From: Flavobacterium sp.
Lineage (GTDB): Bacteria; Bacteroidota; Bacteroidia; Flavobacteriales; Flavobacteriaceae
Reading direction: 5' to 3'
DNA: 64,000 nt
Assembly: GCF_039595935.1 (NCBI RefSeq)
Contig: NZ_JBCNKR010000006.1
Location: forward strand, 1,426,001 to 1,490,000
The notes under the pieces were generated by a model. The model searched no databases. It worked only from the letters and a program-made list of their open reading frames with translations, and was not told the origin of the DNA. Position numbers and translations under genes: made by a program. Position 1 is the stretch's first letter. Every line of letters begins with the position of its first letter. Of the stretch, positions 36,927-45,747 are shown in pieces.

Positions 36927-37261
36927 TGTCAAATACTATAAAATCAGAAATTAAATTCAACGTTGAATTAGACGAAAACCGTGTTCCGGAAAAATTAACA
37001 TGGAGCGCTCAAGATGGCGGTGTTGCCGAAGAAGAAGCAAAAGCGATCATGTTGTCAATATGGGACAGTAAAGCGCAGGAAACAATGCGTATTGATTTGT
37101 GGACAAAAGATATGCCTGTAGATGAAATGAAAGTTTTCTTTCACCAAACTTTAGTGGCTATGGCTGATACTTTTAAACGAGCAACAGATGACGAAAAAAT
37201 GTCGGATACAATGAAGGACTTCTGTGATTACTTTGCAGAAAAACTGGAACTTGCGAAGTAA
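36926..37261 (+). CDS. gldC: Gliding motility protein GldC
   Basis: A 111-residue soluble protein with no signal peptide, matching the GldC family (KSEIKFNVELDENRVPEKLT, AIMLSIWDSKAQETMRIDLW, FHQTLVAMADTFKRAT). GldC is accessory to gliding in F. johnsoniae; its absence reduces but does not abolish movement. It is coupled to gldB by a one-base overlap and followed by an inverted-repeat/terminator region. Confidence 0.93.
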   Translation: MSNTIKSEIKFNVELDENRVPEKLTWSAQDGGVAEEEAKAIMLSIWDSKAQETMRIDLWTKDMPVDEMKVFFHQTLVAMADTFKRATDDEKMSDTMKDFCDYFAEKLELAK

Positions 37262-37286
37262 GTTTTTTTAAATTTCAAAATAAATA

Positions 37287-37425
37287 AAAATTCCAAATTC
37301 CAATATTTGAGAATGAATATTTATAAAAAAATCCCAAACTCCAATTTAAAATGGAATTTGGGATTTTTTATATTTTAAAATTTGATTTTTACCTTGGGAT
37401 TTGGAATTTGAAGCATTGGAAATTT
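37287..37425. repeat. AAATTCC heptad repeat pair around a terminator hairpin
   Basis: Two units of AAATTCC at 37288-37301 are matched in inverted sense by GGGATTTGGAATTTG and TTGGAAATTT at 37396-37425. Between them lies a hairpin (AAAAATCCCAAA and TTTGGGATTTTTT, 37325-37369) that can act as a terminator for gldC. Confidence 0.65.
37325..37369. terminator. Terminator between gldC and engB
   Basis: A perfect 12-bp stem with an AT-rich centre and T runs on both strands, between convergent genes. Confidence 0.75.
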
Positions 37426-37429
37426 AACT

Positions 37430-38050
37430 CTAAAATTCCGAGTTATTTTTAAAAACTTCCTGATTTACTTCGTCTATATAAGACAAAAGTTCTTCTTTTC
37501 CGATTGATTCTGTAGATGAGGTTACAAAATACTGAGGCATTTCGGCCCAATTGTTGGCAAACATTTGTTTGCGATAAGCGGCAATATGGGAGTCAATTTT
37601 TCCTTTACTGATTTTATCTGCTTTGGTAAAAATAATACAAAACGGAATTTCGCTTTCGCCCATATATGACATGAATTCAATGTCAATTTTTTGAGCTTCA
37701 TGACGAATATCAATCAAAACAAAAGCGCACACTAATTGTTCTCTGTTTTCAAAATAATCAGTAATGAACTGTTGGAAGACTGATTTTGTTTTTTTTGAAA
37801 CTTTAGCATAACCATAACCCGGTAAATCGACCAAAAACCAGTTATTATTGATTTTAAAATGATTTATCAATTGTGTTTTTCCCGGTTTTGCCGATGTTTT
37901 GGCTAAGTTTTTATTATTGGTAATCATATTTATTAATGATGATTTACCAACGTTGGATCTGCCTATAAATGCATATTCCGGAAGAAAATCTTTCGGGCAT
38001 TTTGATGCATCAGAATTACTGACAATAAATTCGGCGGTATTAATTTTCAT
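37430..38050 (-). CDS. engB: Ribosome biogenesis GTPase EngB (YsxC/YihA)
   Basis: A 206-residue GTPase needed for assembly of the large ribosomal subunit. G1 is GRSNVGKSS near residue 31, G3 is DLPGYGYAKVS, G4 is TKAD in CIIFTKADKISKGK, and TSSTESIGKEEL is the G5 region. Length and motif order are normal. It follows the alpha/beta hydrolase gene on the minus strand with a gap of 42 bases. Confidence 0.95.
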   Translation of the reverse strand: MKINTAEFIVSNSDASKCPKDFLPEYAFIGRSNVGKSSLINMITNNKNLAKTSAKPGKTQLINHFKINNNWFLVDLPGYGYAKVSKKTKSVFQQFITDYFENREQLVCAFVLIDIRHEAQKIDIEFMSYMGESEIPFCIIFTKADKISKGKIDSHIAAYRKQMFANNWAEMPQYFVTSSTESIGKEELLSYIDEVNQEVFKNNSEF

Positions 38051-38092
38051 GTTTTTTCGGGTTTTAAAACCTCAAATATCAAAAGTTAGATG

Positions 38093-38857
38093 CTATAAAT
38101 TCTTTTCGGTAAGCCATTTTTCAAGAATTTCATTAAATTCCTGAGGATGTTCCATCATAGCAGCATGTCCACATTTGTCAATCCAATACAAAGTTGAATT
38201 TGGCAATAAAGTATTAAATTCTTCAGCAACATTTGGGGGTGTTACAGTATCATTTTTACCCCAAATAATACAGGTTTCAACTGTCATTTTTGGTAAATCT
38301 TTTGCCATATTATGACGAATTGCACTTTTGGCAATAGTCAGCGTTTTAATTAATTTGATACGATCATTTGCCGTTGCATACACTTCGTCGATAAGATCCG
38401 GAGTTGCAATTTTTGGGTCATAAAATACAGCTTCAGCTTTTGTTTTGATGTATTCGTAATCGCCTCTTCTTGGATAGCTGTCTCCCATTGCGCTTTCGTA
38501 AAGTCCAGAACTTCCTGTAATTACAAGTCCGGCAACTTTTTCTGGATAAAGTTTTGTATGGTACAAAGCAATGTGTCCTCCAAGAGAGTTTCCTAGAAGA
38601 ATAACCTTGTCAAATCCTTTGTAAGTGATAAAGTCTTTTACGTATTTCGCAAAACTTTTTACGTTTGTTTTTAAAATGCTTTGAGTGTATATTGGCAAGT
38701 CCGGGATTACAACTTTGTATCCTTTCGCTGGGAAATATTGCGCTACACCATCAAAGTTACTAAGACCTCCCATTAATCCATGTAAAATAACAATTGGAGT
38801 TCCTTCGCCAGCTTCAAAATAGCTGTATTTGCCTTCTTTTTTGTAGTTTTTGTCCAT
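38093..38857 (-). CDS. Alpha/beta hydrolase
   Basis: A 254-residue cytoplasmic hydrolase. The oxyanion region is IVILHGLMGGLSNFDGVA, the nucleophile elbow is LLGNSLGGHIAL, an aspartate is supplied by IIWGKNDTVTPP, and the catalytic histidine by CGHAAMMEHP. The sequence resembles the MhpC/esterase group; substrate unknown. It carries its own promoter box upstream and may be cotranscribed with engB. Confidence 0.9.
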   Translation of the reverse strand: MDKNYKKEGKYSYFEAGEGTPIVILHGLMGGLSNFDGVAQYFPAKGYKVVIPDLPIYTQSILKTNVKSFAKYVKDFITYKGFDKVILLGNSLGGHIALYHTKLYPEKVAGLVITGSSGLYESAMGDSYPRRGDYEYIKTKAEAVFYDPKIATPDLIDEVYATANDRIKLIKTLTIAKSAIRHNMAKDLPKMTVETCIIWGKNDTVTPPNVAEEFNTLLPNSTLYWIDKCGHAAMMEHPQEFNEILEKWLTEKNL

Positions 38858-39133
38858 CTAGTTTTATGCCAATTTCAATTTCGACAAATATAGGGTTTAA
38901 TAAATAAAAATGAATTTTTGCTGCGATTTTTTAACTACATAATTTTAGTAGAACTTATAAGTGGTTAAAAATCAGGTTTTAGAATGTTTTTTACTACATT
39001 ATGAATATGTTAAATTCATTGCATAATAATTACTTTTTTAAGGAAAATACTATTTATTTTTCGTAATTGTTAAAAGAATTGATCTTCGAACTGATTAATA
39101 TCTAAAGTATTGATTTGGTTATAATTAAACAAG

Positions 39134-39190
39134 GTGGTAGAAAAGTGGTTAAACTTATTAACAAAGTGGTATTTAGTGGTAATATGTGGT
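39134..39190 (+). promoter_or_regulatory. Probable MraZ operator: five GTGGT direct repeats
   Basis: GTGGT occurs at 39134, 39145, 39166, 39176 and 39186, spaced 11, 21, 10 and 10 bases apart, so on one face of the helix. Some units read AAAGTGGT, close to known MraZ boxes (GTGG/TGGG core repeats with 10-base period). The array lies just upstream of the mraZ promoter. Confidence 0.7.
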
Positions 39191-39201
39191 AATTTTTTTT
39201 A

Positions 39202-39209
39202 TATTTTTG
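39202..39209 (+). promoter_or_regulatory. -7 promoter box of the dcw cluster
   Basis: TATTTTTG matches TAnnTTTG, 12 bases behind the last GTGGT repeat and 26 bases before the mraZ start codon. Confidence 0.65.
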
Positions 39210-39235
39210 CTGTATAACATGTTAAGTAGTTTTTC

Positions 39236-39709
39236 TTGAATTCAATTGTAGGGACATACGAGTGTAAAGTCGATGCAAAAGGGCGGTTAATGATACCTGC
39301 ACCTTTAAAAAAGCAGCTGGCGACCTCTCTTCAGGACGGTTTTGTCCTGAAGCGCTCTGTTTTTCAACAATGTCTTGAATTGTATCCAATGGATGAATGG
39401 AATTTGATGATGGCGAAAATTAACAAGTTGAACCGTTTTGTGAAGAAGAACAATGATTTCATTCGCAGATTTACTGCCGGCGTAAAAGTGGTAGAGATTG
39501 ATGCATTAGGAAGATTGCTTGTTCCAAAAGATTTGGTGACTTTTTCAGGTATTTCTAAAGATGTTGTATTCTCATCTGCGGTTAATATTGTGGAAATTTG
39601 GGATAAAGATTTATATGAAAAATCAATAAGCGGCGAAGATATGGATTTTGCTGATTTAGCCGAGGAAGTAATGGGAAATATTAATGACGACGACAATGGA
39701 ATATCATAA
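39236..39709 (+). CDS. mraZ: Transcriptional regulator MraZ
   Basis: A 157-residue DNA-binding protein made of two SpoVT-AbrB-type domains, seen as the repeated pattern VDAKGRLMIPAPLKKQL (about 13) and IDALGRLLVPKDLVTFSG (about 87). MraZ forms a ring and represses its own dcw operon by binding promoter repeats, which are present just upstream. The start is TTG (MNSIVGTYECKVD); no ATG fits the family N-terminus. Its 3' end overlaps rsmH. Confidence 0.94.
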   Translation: MNSIVGTYECKVDAKGRLMIPAPLKKQLATSLQDGFVLKRSVFQQCLELYPMDEWNLMMAKINKLNRFVKKNNDFIRRFTAGVKVVEIDALGRLLVPKDLVTFSGISKDVVFSSAVNIVEIWDKDLYEKSISGEDMDFADLAEEVMGNINDDDNGIS

Positions 39710-40592
39710 TCCGGTTTTACTTCATCCAACGGTTGATGGTTTAGATATTAAACCAGACGGCATTTATGTAGATGTTACGTTTGGCGGCGGCGGACACTCA
39801 AAAGAAATTTTGAGACGATTAGGGCCAAACGGAAAGCTGTTTGCTTTTGATCAGGACGAAGATGCATTGGCAAATGCACTGCCAGACGAAAGATTTACGC
39901 TGATTAATGAGAATTTTAGATTCATAAAAAGGTTTCTTCGTTTTCACGGTGTAAAAGCGGTTGACGGAATTCTGGCAGATTTAGGGGTTTCATCACATCA
40001 GTTTGATGTTCCTGAAAGAGGTTTTTCAACCCGATTTGATGCTGAACTCGATATGCGGATGAGTCAGAAAAATGATTTGAATGCCTTTCGTGTAGTTAAC
40101 GAATATGAAGAACAGGATTTACGTCGTGTTTTTTTTGATTATGGGGAGTTGAAAAACGCACCGGTTTTGGCAAGAACAATTGTTGAAGCAAGAAGAGATT
40201 ACCCAATCAAAACGACAGATGAACTGAAAGAAGTTTTAAAAAGATATTTACCGGAGAAAGTTCGAAATAAAATATTGGCTCAGATTTATCAGGCCATTCG
40301 AATTGAGGTAAATCAGGAAATGGATGTTTTGAAAGAATTTATTGAACAGTCTCTTGAAATTTTGAAACCAGGAGGAAGATTTTCAGTAATATCATATCAT
40401 TCTCTTGAAGACAGACTGGTAAAAAGATTTATTAAAAACGGAATGTTTGAAGGTGAACCAGAAAGAGATTTTTACGGAAACTATTCAGTACCGTTTAAAA
40501 CTATTGGAAAACTGATTGTTCCGGACGACGAAGAAATCAAAATCAACAATAGAGCAAGAAGTGCCAAATTGAGAATTGCTGAGAAGCTATAA
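39696..40592 (+). CDS. rsmH: 16S rRNA (cytosine-1402-N4)-methyltransferase RsmH
   Basis: Methylates N4 of C1402 in the ribosomal P site. SAM-binding motif DVTFGGGGHSKEIL lies near residue 27, followed by LFAFDQDEDAL and GILADLGVSSHQFD; the C-terminus has the characteristic RFSVISYHSLEDRLVKRF. I chose the second ATG (39696, MEYHNPVLLHPTVDG), the usual family start; ATG 39684 would add four residues. Both overlap the mraZ stop region, so the genes are translationally coupled. Confidence 0.95.
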   Translation: MEYHNPVLLHPTVDGLDIKPDGIYVDVTFGGGGHSKEILRRLGPNGKLFAFDQDEDALANALPDERFTLINENFRFIKRFLRFHGVKAVDGILADLGVSSHQFDVPERGFSTRFDAELDMRMSQKNDLNAFRVVNEYEEQDLRRVFFDYGELKNAPVLARTIVEARRDYPIKTTDELKEVLKRYLPEKVRNKILAQIYQAIRIEVNQEMDVLKEFIEQSLEILKPGGRFSVISYHSLEDRLVKRFIKNGMFEGEPERDFYGNYSVPFKTIGKLIVPDDEEIKINNRARSAKLRIAEKL

Positions 40593-40610
40593 TATATATA
40601 GGTAGAAAAA

Positions 40611-40958
40611 ATGAAAAGCGGAGTATTTAGCATATTAAAAGCAAGATTTTTAATAAACGATGATGCAGTAAAAAACTGGCGGTTTATTGTTTTTATAATT
40701 CTGCTGGCGATTTTAATGATTGCAAATACACAGCGATACGAGCAAAAGGTTTTTGAAATCGCAAAATTAAATAATGAAGTAAAAGAGCTCAGATCTGAAT
40801 TTGTAGACCGACGCTCTGAACTGATGAAATTAAAAATGGAATCAACGATATCAGATAAGATGCAGGAAAAACAAATTTTTCCATCGACAGTTCCACCAAT
40901 AAAAATAGAAGTTAAAAAAGAAGAAGAAAAAAGTTTCTTTAAAAGAATATGGCAGTAG
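40611..40958 (+). CDS. ftsL: FtsL-like cell division protein
   Basis: A 115-residue bitopic membrane protein with one helix (RFIVFIILLAILMIANTQ, about 25-42) followed by a short leucine-zipper-like coiled coil (KVFEIAKLNNEVKELRSEFV) and a charged tail. Size, topology and place between rsmH and the PBP gene identify it as FtsL, which with FtsQ links the divisome to septal wall synthesis. It overlaps the PBP gene by 10 bases. Confidence 0.85.
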   Translation: MKSGVFSILKARFLINDDAVKNWRFIVFIILLAILMIANTQRYEQKVFEIAKLNNEVKELRSEFVDRRSELMKLKMESTISDKMQEKQIFPSTVPPIKIEVKKEEEKSFFKRIWQ

Positions 40959-42958
40959 ACGATAAACATATATCCTACAGAATTTACCTCGTAGCAATTT
41001 TCATCTTTTTGATGGCAATTGCTATTGTCGTTAAATTAACTAATATTCAATGGGTTGAAGGAGATCATTACAGACAACTGGCAAAACAGCGTACAGTTAG
41101 AAATTTTGTAATTCCGGCCAATAAAGGAAATATTTATTCAGCAGATGGAAGTTTACTGGCAACATCAATTCCAAATTATGAGATTCGTTTTGATGCAAAA
41201 GCGCCAAAGCAAGAAACTTTTGAAAAATATGTAAAACAATTGTCTGATTCTTTAGAAACAGTTTTAGACAGACCATCTGGTTATTACGAAAAAGAATTAA
41301 GAAAAGCGAGAACAAATAAAAATCGATATTATTTAATCGCCCGCAATTTAAGCTATACAGAATACATGAAAATCAAAGGATTTCCATTATTCAAATTAGG
41401 AGCTTTTAAAGGCGGAATTATCGTTGAGCAAGAGACAGTTAGAAAACACCCAATTGGTAAAATTGCAGAAAGAACCATTGGTTACGATCGTATCGATCCA
41501 GCTACAGGAATAGAAGTAGGAAAAGGAATAGAGTGGGCTTTTAAAAGTTACCTAAACGGAAAAGACGGTAAAATTTTAAAGCAAAAAATTGCAAAAGGAC
41601 AATGGAAACCCATTCGTGATGTAAACGAAGTAGATCCAATTGACGGTTACGATGTAATTTCTACAATTGATGTTTTTATTCAGGATATTGCGCACCACGC
41701 TCTTTTAAAACAATTAGAAGATTACGAAGCAGATCACGGCTGCGTTGTAGTTATGGAAACAGAAACAGGTTACGTAAAAGCCATTTCTAATTTAGGAAGA
41801 GCAGAAGACGGATCATATTACGAAACAACAAATTATGCCATTGCTGAATCTCACGAACCGGGATCGACTTTTAAACTAGTCGATTTAATGGCCATTTTAG
41901 AAGATAAAGTAGCAGATACAAGTACGGTTTATGACAGCCACGGCGGTGTTGTTAAATATTACGGAAGATCTGTTCGTGATTCGCATAATGGGGGCTATGG
42001 GAAAGTTTCATTAGCACGCGGATTCGAACTTTCGTCAAATACTGTAATGGTTCAGGCAGTTTATAATAATTACAAAAGCAACCCGTCAAAATTTGTAAAT
42101 CATATTAAAAATTTTGGTTTAGATAAAACTTTAGGATTACATTTTAAAGGAGAAGGTAGGCCGATTATCCCGCATCCGGGAGATAAAAGCTGGTCAGGAA
42201 CTTCACTCCCTTGGATGGCTTTTGGATACGAAGTTTCAGTTACACCAATGCAGACACTGGCATTTTACAATTCAGTTGCTAATAATGGTGTAATGGTGAA
42301 GCCGCAATTTGTATCAGAAGTTAAAGAATGGAATAAAACCATTAAAAAATTTGATACAGAAGTTATTAATCCGAGAATTTGTTCGCCTGAAACGCTTAAA
42401 AAAATTAGAGCAGTTTTATTGAATGTAGTTAAAAAAGGAACAGCATCTAAATTGTATTCGAAAGATTTTTCGATGGCAGGAAAAACAGGAACAGCTCAGA
42501 TGAATTATGGAGGAAAAGAAGGGAAATCAGCATTGTATTATGCGTCTTCATTCGTAGGATATTTTCCGGCAGATCATCCAAAATATTCATGTATTGTAGT
42601 GGTACATAAACCAAATACATCAAAAAATAATTATTACGGAGCAGACGTGGCAGGGCCGGTTTTTAAAAGAATTGCCCAAAAAATATTTACAGATGCGCCA
42701 TCAACAAATAAAATAAAACAACTGGATTCTAAGATTCCAAAACAAGAAATCAGTTATGATAAGTTTGATAAAGAATCAAACAAAAAATTAAATCAAATTC
42801 CTAATTTAAAAGGAATGCCGGGAATGGATGCCATTGCTTTACTGGAAAATTTAGGTTTAAAAGTAAAAGTAAATGGAGTAGGGAAAGTAAAAAATCAGTC
42901 AATTCAGGCTGGTCAGAGTATTATTAAAAACACAACTATAGTATTAGAATTATCGTGA
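40949..42958 (+). CDS. ftsI: Division-specific penicillin-binding protein (FtsI/PBP3-like) with PASTA domain
   Basis: A class B transpeptidase that crosslinks septal peptidoglycan. It has an N-terminal membrane helix (YLVAIFIFLMAIAIVVKL), a dimerisation domain (about 55-220), and the transpeptidase domain with SxxK at S306 (GSTFK), SSN in FELSSNTVM and KTGTAQ near residue 513. A single C-terminal PASTA repeat (IPNLKGMPGMDAIALLENLG) follows. At 669 residues it is longer than the enterobacterial enzyme because of this domain. The stop overlaps the GTG start of murE. Confidence 0.95.
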   Translation: MAVDDKHISYRIYLVAIFIFLMAIAIVVKLTNIQWVEGDHYRQLAKQRTVRNFVIPANKGNIYSADGSLLATSIPNYEIRFDAKAPKQETFEKYVKQLSDSLETVLDRPSGYYEKELRKARTNKNRYYLIARNLSYTEYMKIKGFPLFKLGAFKGGIIVEQETVRKHPIGKIAERTIGYDRIDPATGIEVGKGIEWAFKSYLNGKDGKILKQKIAKGQWKPIRDVNEVDPIDGYDVISTIDVFIQDIAHHALLKQLEDYEADHGCVVVMETETGYVKAISNLGRAEDGSYYETTNYAIAESHEPGSTFKLVDLMAILEDKVADTSTVYDSHGGVVKYYGRSVRDSHNGGYGKVSLARGFELSSNTVMVQAVYNNYKSNPSKFVNHIKNFGLDKTLGLHFKGEGRPIIPHPGDKSWSGTSLPWMAFGYEVSVTPMQTLAFYNSVANNGVMVKPQFVSEVKEWNKTIKKFDTEVINPRICSPETLKKIRAVLLNVVKKGTASKLYSKDFSMAGKTGTAQMNYGGKEGKSALYYASSFVGYFPADHPKYSCIVVVHKPNTSKNNYYGADVAGPVFKRIAQKIFTDAPSTNKIKQLDSKIPKQEISYDKFDKESNKKLNQIPNLKGMPGMDAIALLENLGLKVKVNGVGKVKNQSIQAGQSIIKNTTIVLELS

Positions 42959-44418
42959 AAATACTAAAAGACATATTATATAAAGTGGCTATTGAATCTG
43001 TAACTGGTTCAACAGATATCAATATCCAAAAAATAGAATTTGATTCACGAAAAGTAGAAGCAAATGATATTTTCGTGGCAATCAGAGGTTCGCTTTCTGA
43101 TGGACACGATTATATAGAAAAAGCGATTCAACTTGGTGCAAAAGCTATTATTTGTGATACACTTCCTGAAAATATTCAGAAAGAGGTTACTTATATTCAG
43201 GTAAAAGATACTAATGCGGCGCTTGCTTTTATGGCGGCTAATTATTTTGGAGATCCTTCTGCAAAACTAAAATTAGTTGGAGTAACAGGAACAAACGGAA
43301 AAACAACTATAGCATCATTGTTATTTCAGTTGTTTAAAAAAGCAGGATTTAAAGTGGGGTTATTATCAACTGTAAAAATAATGGTTGATGAAACAGAGTA
43401 TCCGGCAACGCACACAACACCAGATTCAATTACCATTAATCATTATTTAAATGAAATGATCGAAGCTGGAGTTACGCATTGTTTTATGGAGGTAAGTTCA
43501 CACGGAATCCATCAAAAACGTACAGAAGCTTTGCATTTTGTGGGCGGAATTTTTACGAATCTTTCGCACGATCATTTAGATTACCATGCCACTTTTGCTG
43601 AATACAGAGATGTAAAAAAATCATTTTTTGATTCGCTGCCAAAAACGGCTTTTGCGTTATCAAATATTGATGATAAAAACGGAACTGTAATGCTTCAAAA
43701 TACTGTGGCAAGAAAGTTTACGTATGCTCTGAAATCGTATGCTGATTTTAAAGCTACAATTTTAGAAAGCCAATTATCGGGTTTATTATTAAAAATTAAT
43801 GATAACGAAGTTTGGGTGAAACTGATTGGTACTTTTAATGCTTACAATGTTTTAGCAATTTACGGAACAGCTGTTGAGTTAGGACTGGATAGCCTTGAGG
43901 CGTTGCGTTTATTGTCTGATTTAGAAAGTGTTTCAGGTCGTTTTCAATATATCGTATCAGATGGTGGAATTACAGCTGTTGTAGATTATGCACATACTCC
44001 TGATGCTTTAGAAAATGTTTTAAAAACGATAAATGATATCCGTACAAAAAACGAACAATTGATTACAGTTGTAGGCTGCGGCGGAAACAGAGACAAAACA
44101 AAAAGACCAATTATGGCAAAAATTGCAACAGATCTTAGTGATAAAGCAATTTTAACATCAGATAATCCAAGAAACGAAGATCCGGAAGTGATTTTAGATG
44201 AAATGGAACAAGGTGTAGAAGCTCATAATTATAAAAAGATATTAAGAATTACAGATCGAAAACAAGCTATTAAAACCGCTTGTCAATTGGCTCAGCCAAA
44301 TGATATTATTCTGATTGCAGGAAAAGGACATGAAACCTATCAGGAAATAAATGGTGTTCGCCATCATTTTGACGATATGGAAACAGTAAAAGAAATTTTA
44401 GATCAACTAAATAAATAA
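42955..44418 (+). CDS. murE: UDP-MurNAc-tripeptide synthetase MurE
   Basis: Adds the third amino acid (diaminopimelate in most Gram-negative bacteria) to the peptidoglycan precursor. The ATP loop GVTGTNGKTTIASL lies near residue 108; THTTPDSITI, EVSSHGIHQKRTE and FTNLSHDHLDYH are the substrate and metal segments, and TSDNPRNEDP contains the DNPR motif that selects diaminopimelate. It starts at GTG overlapping the PBP stop. 487 residues, normal length. Confidence 0.96.
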   Translation: MKILKDILYKVAIESVTGSTDINIQKIEFDSRKVEANDIFVAIRGSLSDGHDYIEKAIQLGAKAIICDTLPENIQKEVTYIQVKDTNAALAFMAANYFGDPSAKLKLVGVTGTNGKTTIASLLFQLFKKAGFKVGLLSTVKIMVDETEYPATHTTPDSITINHYLNEMIEAGVTHCFMEVSSHGIHQKRTEALHFVGGIFTNLSHDHLDYHATFAEYRDVKKSFFDSLPKTAFALSNIDDKNGTVMLQNTVARKFTYALKSYADFKATILESQLSGLLLKINDNEVWVKLIGTFNAYNVLAIYGTAVELGLDSLEALRLLSDLESVSGRFQYIVSDGGITAVVDYAHTPDALENVLKTINDIRTKNEQLITVVGCGGNRDKTKRPIMAKIATDLSDKAILTSDNPRNEDPEVILDEMEQGVEAHNYKKILRITDRKQAIKTACQLAQPNDIILIAGKGHETYQEINGVRHHFDDMETVKEILDQLNK

Positions 44419-44426
44419 TAAAGAGG

Positions 44427-44498
44427 AAATTCCAAATCCCAATAAACTTTAGATTTTGGGTTTTTAAAAAATTGGAATTTAATTTGAGATTGGAATTT
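44427..44498. repeat. AAATTCC-type inverted repeat between murE and mraY
   Basis: AAATTCCAAATCCCAAT at 44427-44443 is matched by inverted TTGGAATTT blocks at 44472-44480 and 44490-44498. The same repeat family occurs at 37287-37425. Confidence 0.6.
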
Positions 44499-44514
44499 AA
44501 AAAAATAGAAAAAT

Positions 44515-45747
44515 ATGCTGTACTATTTATTTGAATATTTTGACAAAACATTGGACCTTCCTGGAACGGGGGTTTTCCAATACATCACATTTAGATCGGC
44601 ATTGGCATTTATGCTTTCATTGCTTTTGTCAACAATTTATGGTAAAAGAGTAATTAACTTTTTGCGCCGTCAGCAAGTAGGAGAAACGGTGCGTGAATTG
44701 GGTCTTGCAGGTCAAAATGAAAAAGCCGGTACACCAACAATGGGAGGTTTAATTATCATTTTTGCCACATTAATTCCGGTTTTGTTGTTTGCGAGGCTGC
44801 ATAACATTTATATCGTATTGCTAATTGTAACTACTTTATGGATGGGAACGATTGGTTTTGTAGACGATTATATCAAAATATTCAAAAAAGATAAACAAGG
44901 ATTAAAAGGAATTTTTAAAGTTATTGGTCAAGTTGGTCTTGGGATCATTGTTGGAGCAGTTCTTTATTTTAATCCTGCCGTTACAGTAAGAACAGATACA
45001 GGTCGTACAGATGTGTTTAAAACTGCTGTAAACTCGACTGTTATTGTACCTGCTGGAGTTGAAGAAAAGTCTACAGCAACTACAATTCCTTTCGTAAAAA
45101 ACAACGAATTTGATTATGCCGAAGTATTGTCTTTTATGGGAGATGGATATGAGAAATGGGCTTGGTTAGTATTTATTCCGGTTGTGATTTTTATTATCAC
45201 AGCAGTTTCAAACGGAGCTAATTTAACAGACGGAATTGACGGACTCGCGGCAGGAACTTCTGCAATTTCGGTCCTCGCACTCGGAATATTTACGTTTGTT
45301 TCCGGTAACATCATTTTCTCAAATTACCTCAATATAATGTACATACCCAATTCGGGAGAAATGACTGTCTTTATATCAGCATTTGTTGGAGCGTTAATTG
45401 GATTTCTTTGGTACAATTCATTTCCGGCATCTGTATTTATGGGAGATACAGGAAGTTTGACAATTGGCGGAATCATCGCTGTTTTAGCGATTGCAGTTCG
45501 TAAAGAAATATTAATCGTTTTATTCTGTGGAATCTTCCTTGCCGAAAGTGCTTCGGTAATTATTCAGGTAAGTTATTTTAAATACACTAAAAAGCGTTTT
45601 GGCGAAGGAAGAAGAATTTTCCTGATGTCGCCGCTTCATCATCACTATCAGAAAAAAGGATATCACGAAAGTAAAATTGTGACCCGTTTTTGGATTGTTG
45701 CCGTAATGTTAGCCATTTTATCAATTGTTACATTAAAACTAAGATAG
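44515..45747 (+). CDS. mraY: Phospho-MurNAc-pentapeptide transferase MraY
   Basis: Makes lipid I by moving phospho-MurNAc-pentapeptide onto undecaprenyl phosphate at the inner membrane. The 410-residue protein has about ten hydrophobic segments and the conserved loops [31 protein letters not shown] (catalytic aspartates), [15 protein letters not shown] and [12 protein letters not shown]. An extra polar loop near residues 160-190 (about 30 residues between membrane segments) is longer than in enterobacteria. One codon's gap separates it from murD. Confidence 0.96.
   Translation: MLYYLFEYFDKTLDLPGTGVFQYITFRSALAFMLSLLLSTIYGKRVINFLRRQQVGETVRELGLAGQNEKAGTPTMGGLIIIFATLIPVLLFARLHNIYIVLLIVTTLWMGTIGFVDDYIKIFKKDKQGLKGIFKVIGQVGLGIIVGAVLYFNPAVTVRTDTGRTDVFKTAVNSTVIVPAGVEEKSTATTIPFVKNNEFDYAEVLSFMGDGYEKWAWLVFIPVVIFIITAVSNGANLTDGIDGLAAGTSAISVLALGIFTFVSGNIIFSNYLNIMYIPNSGEMTVFISAFVGALIGFLWYNSFPASVFMGDTGSLTIGGIIAVLAIAVRKEILIVLFCGIFLAESASVIIQVSYFKYTKKRFGEGRRIFLMSPLHHHYQKKGYHESKIVTRFWIVAVMLAILSIVTLKLR

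Larger units (their letters stand above)
38858..39235. promoter_or_regulatory. Intergenic control region of the hydrolase gene and the dcw cluster
   Basis: A minus-strand TATATTTG at 38885-38892 can serve the hydrolase gene. The right half is the dcw control region, with the GTGGT array and promoter listed separately. An extra GTGGT lies at 38961-38965. No gene is seen in the remaining AT-rich sequence. Confidence 0.55.
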
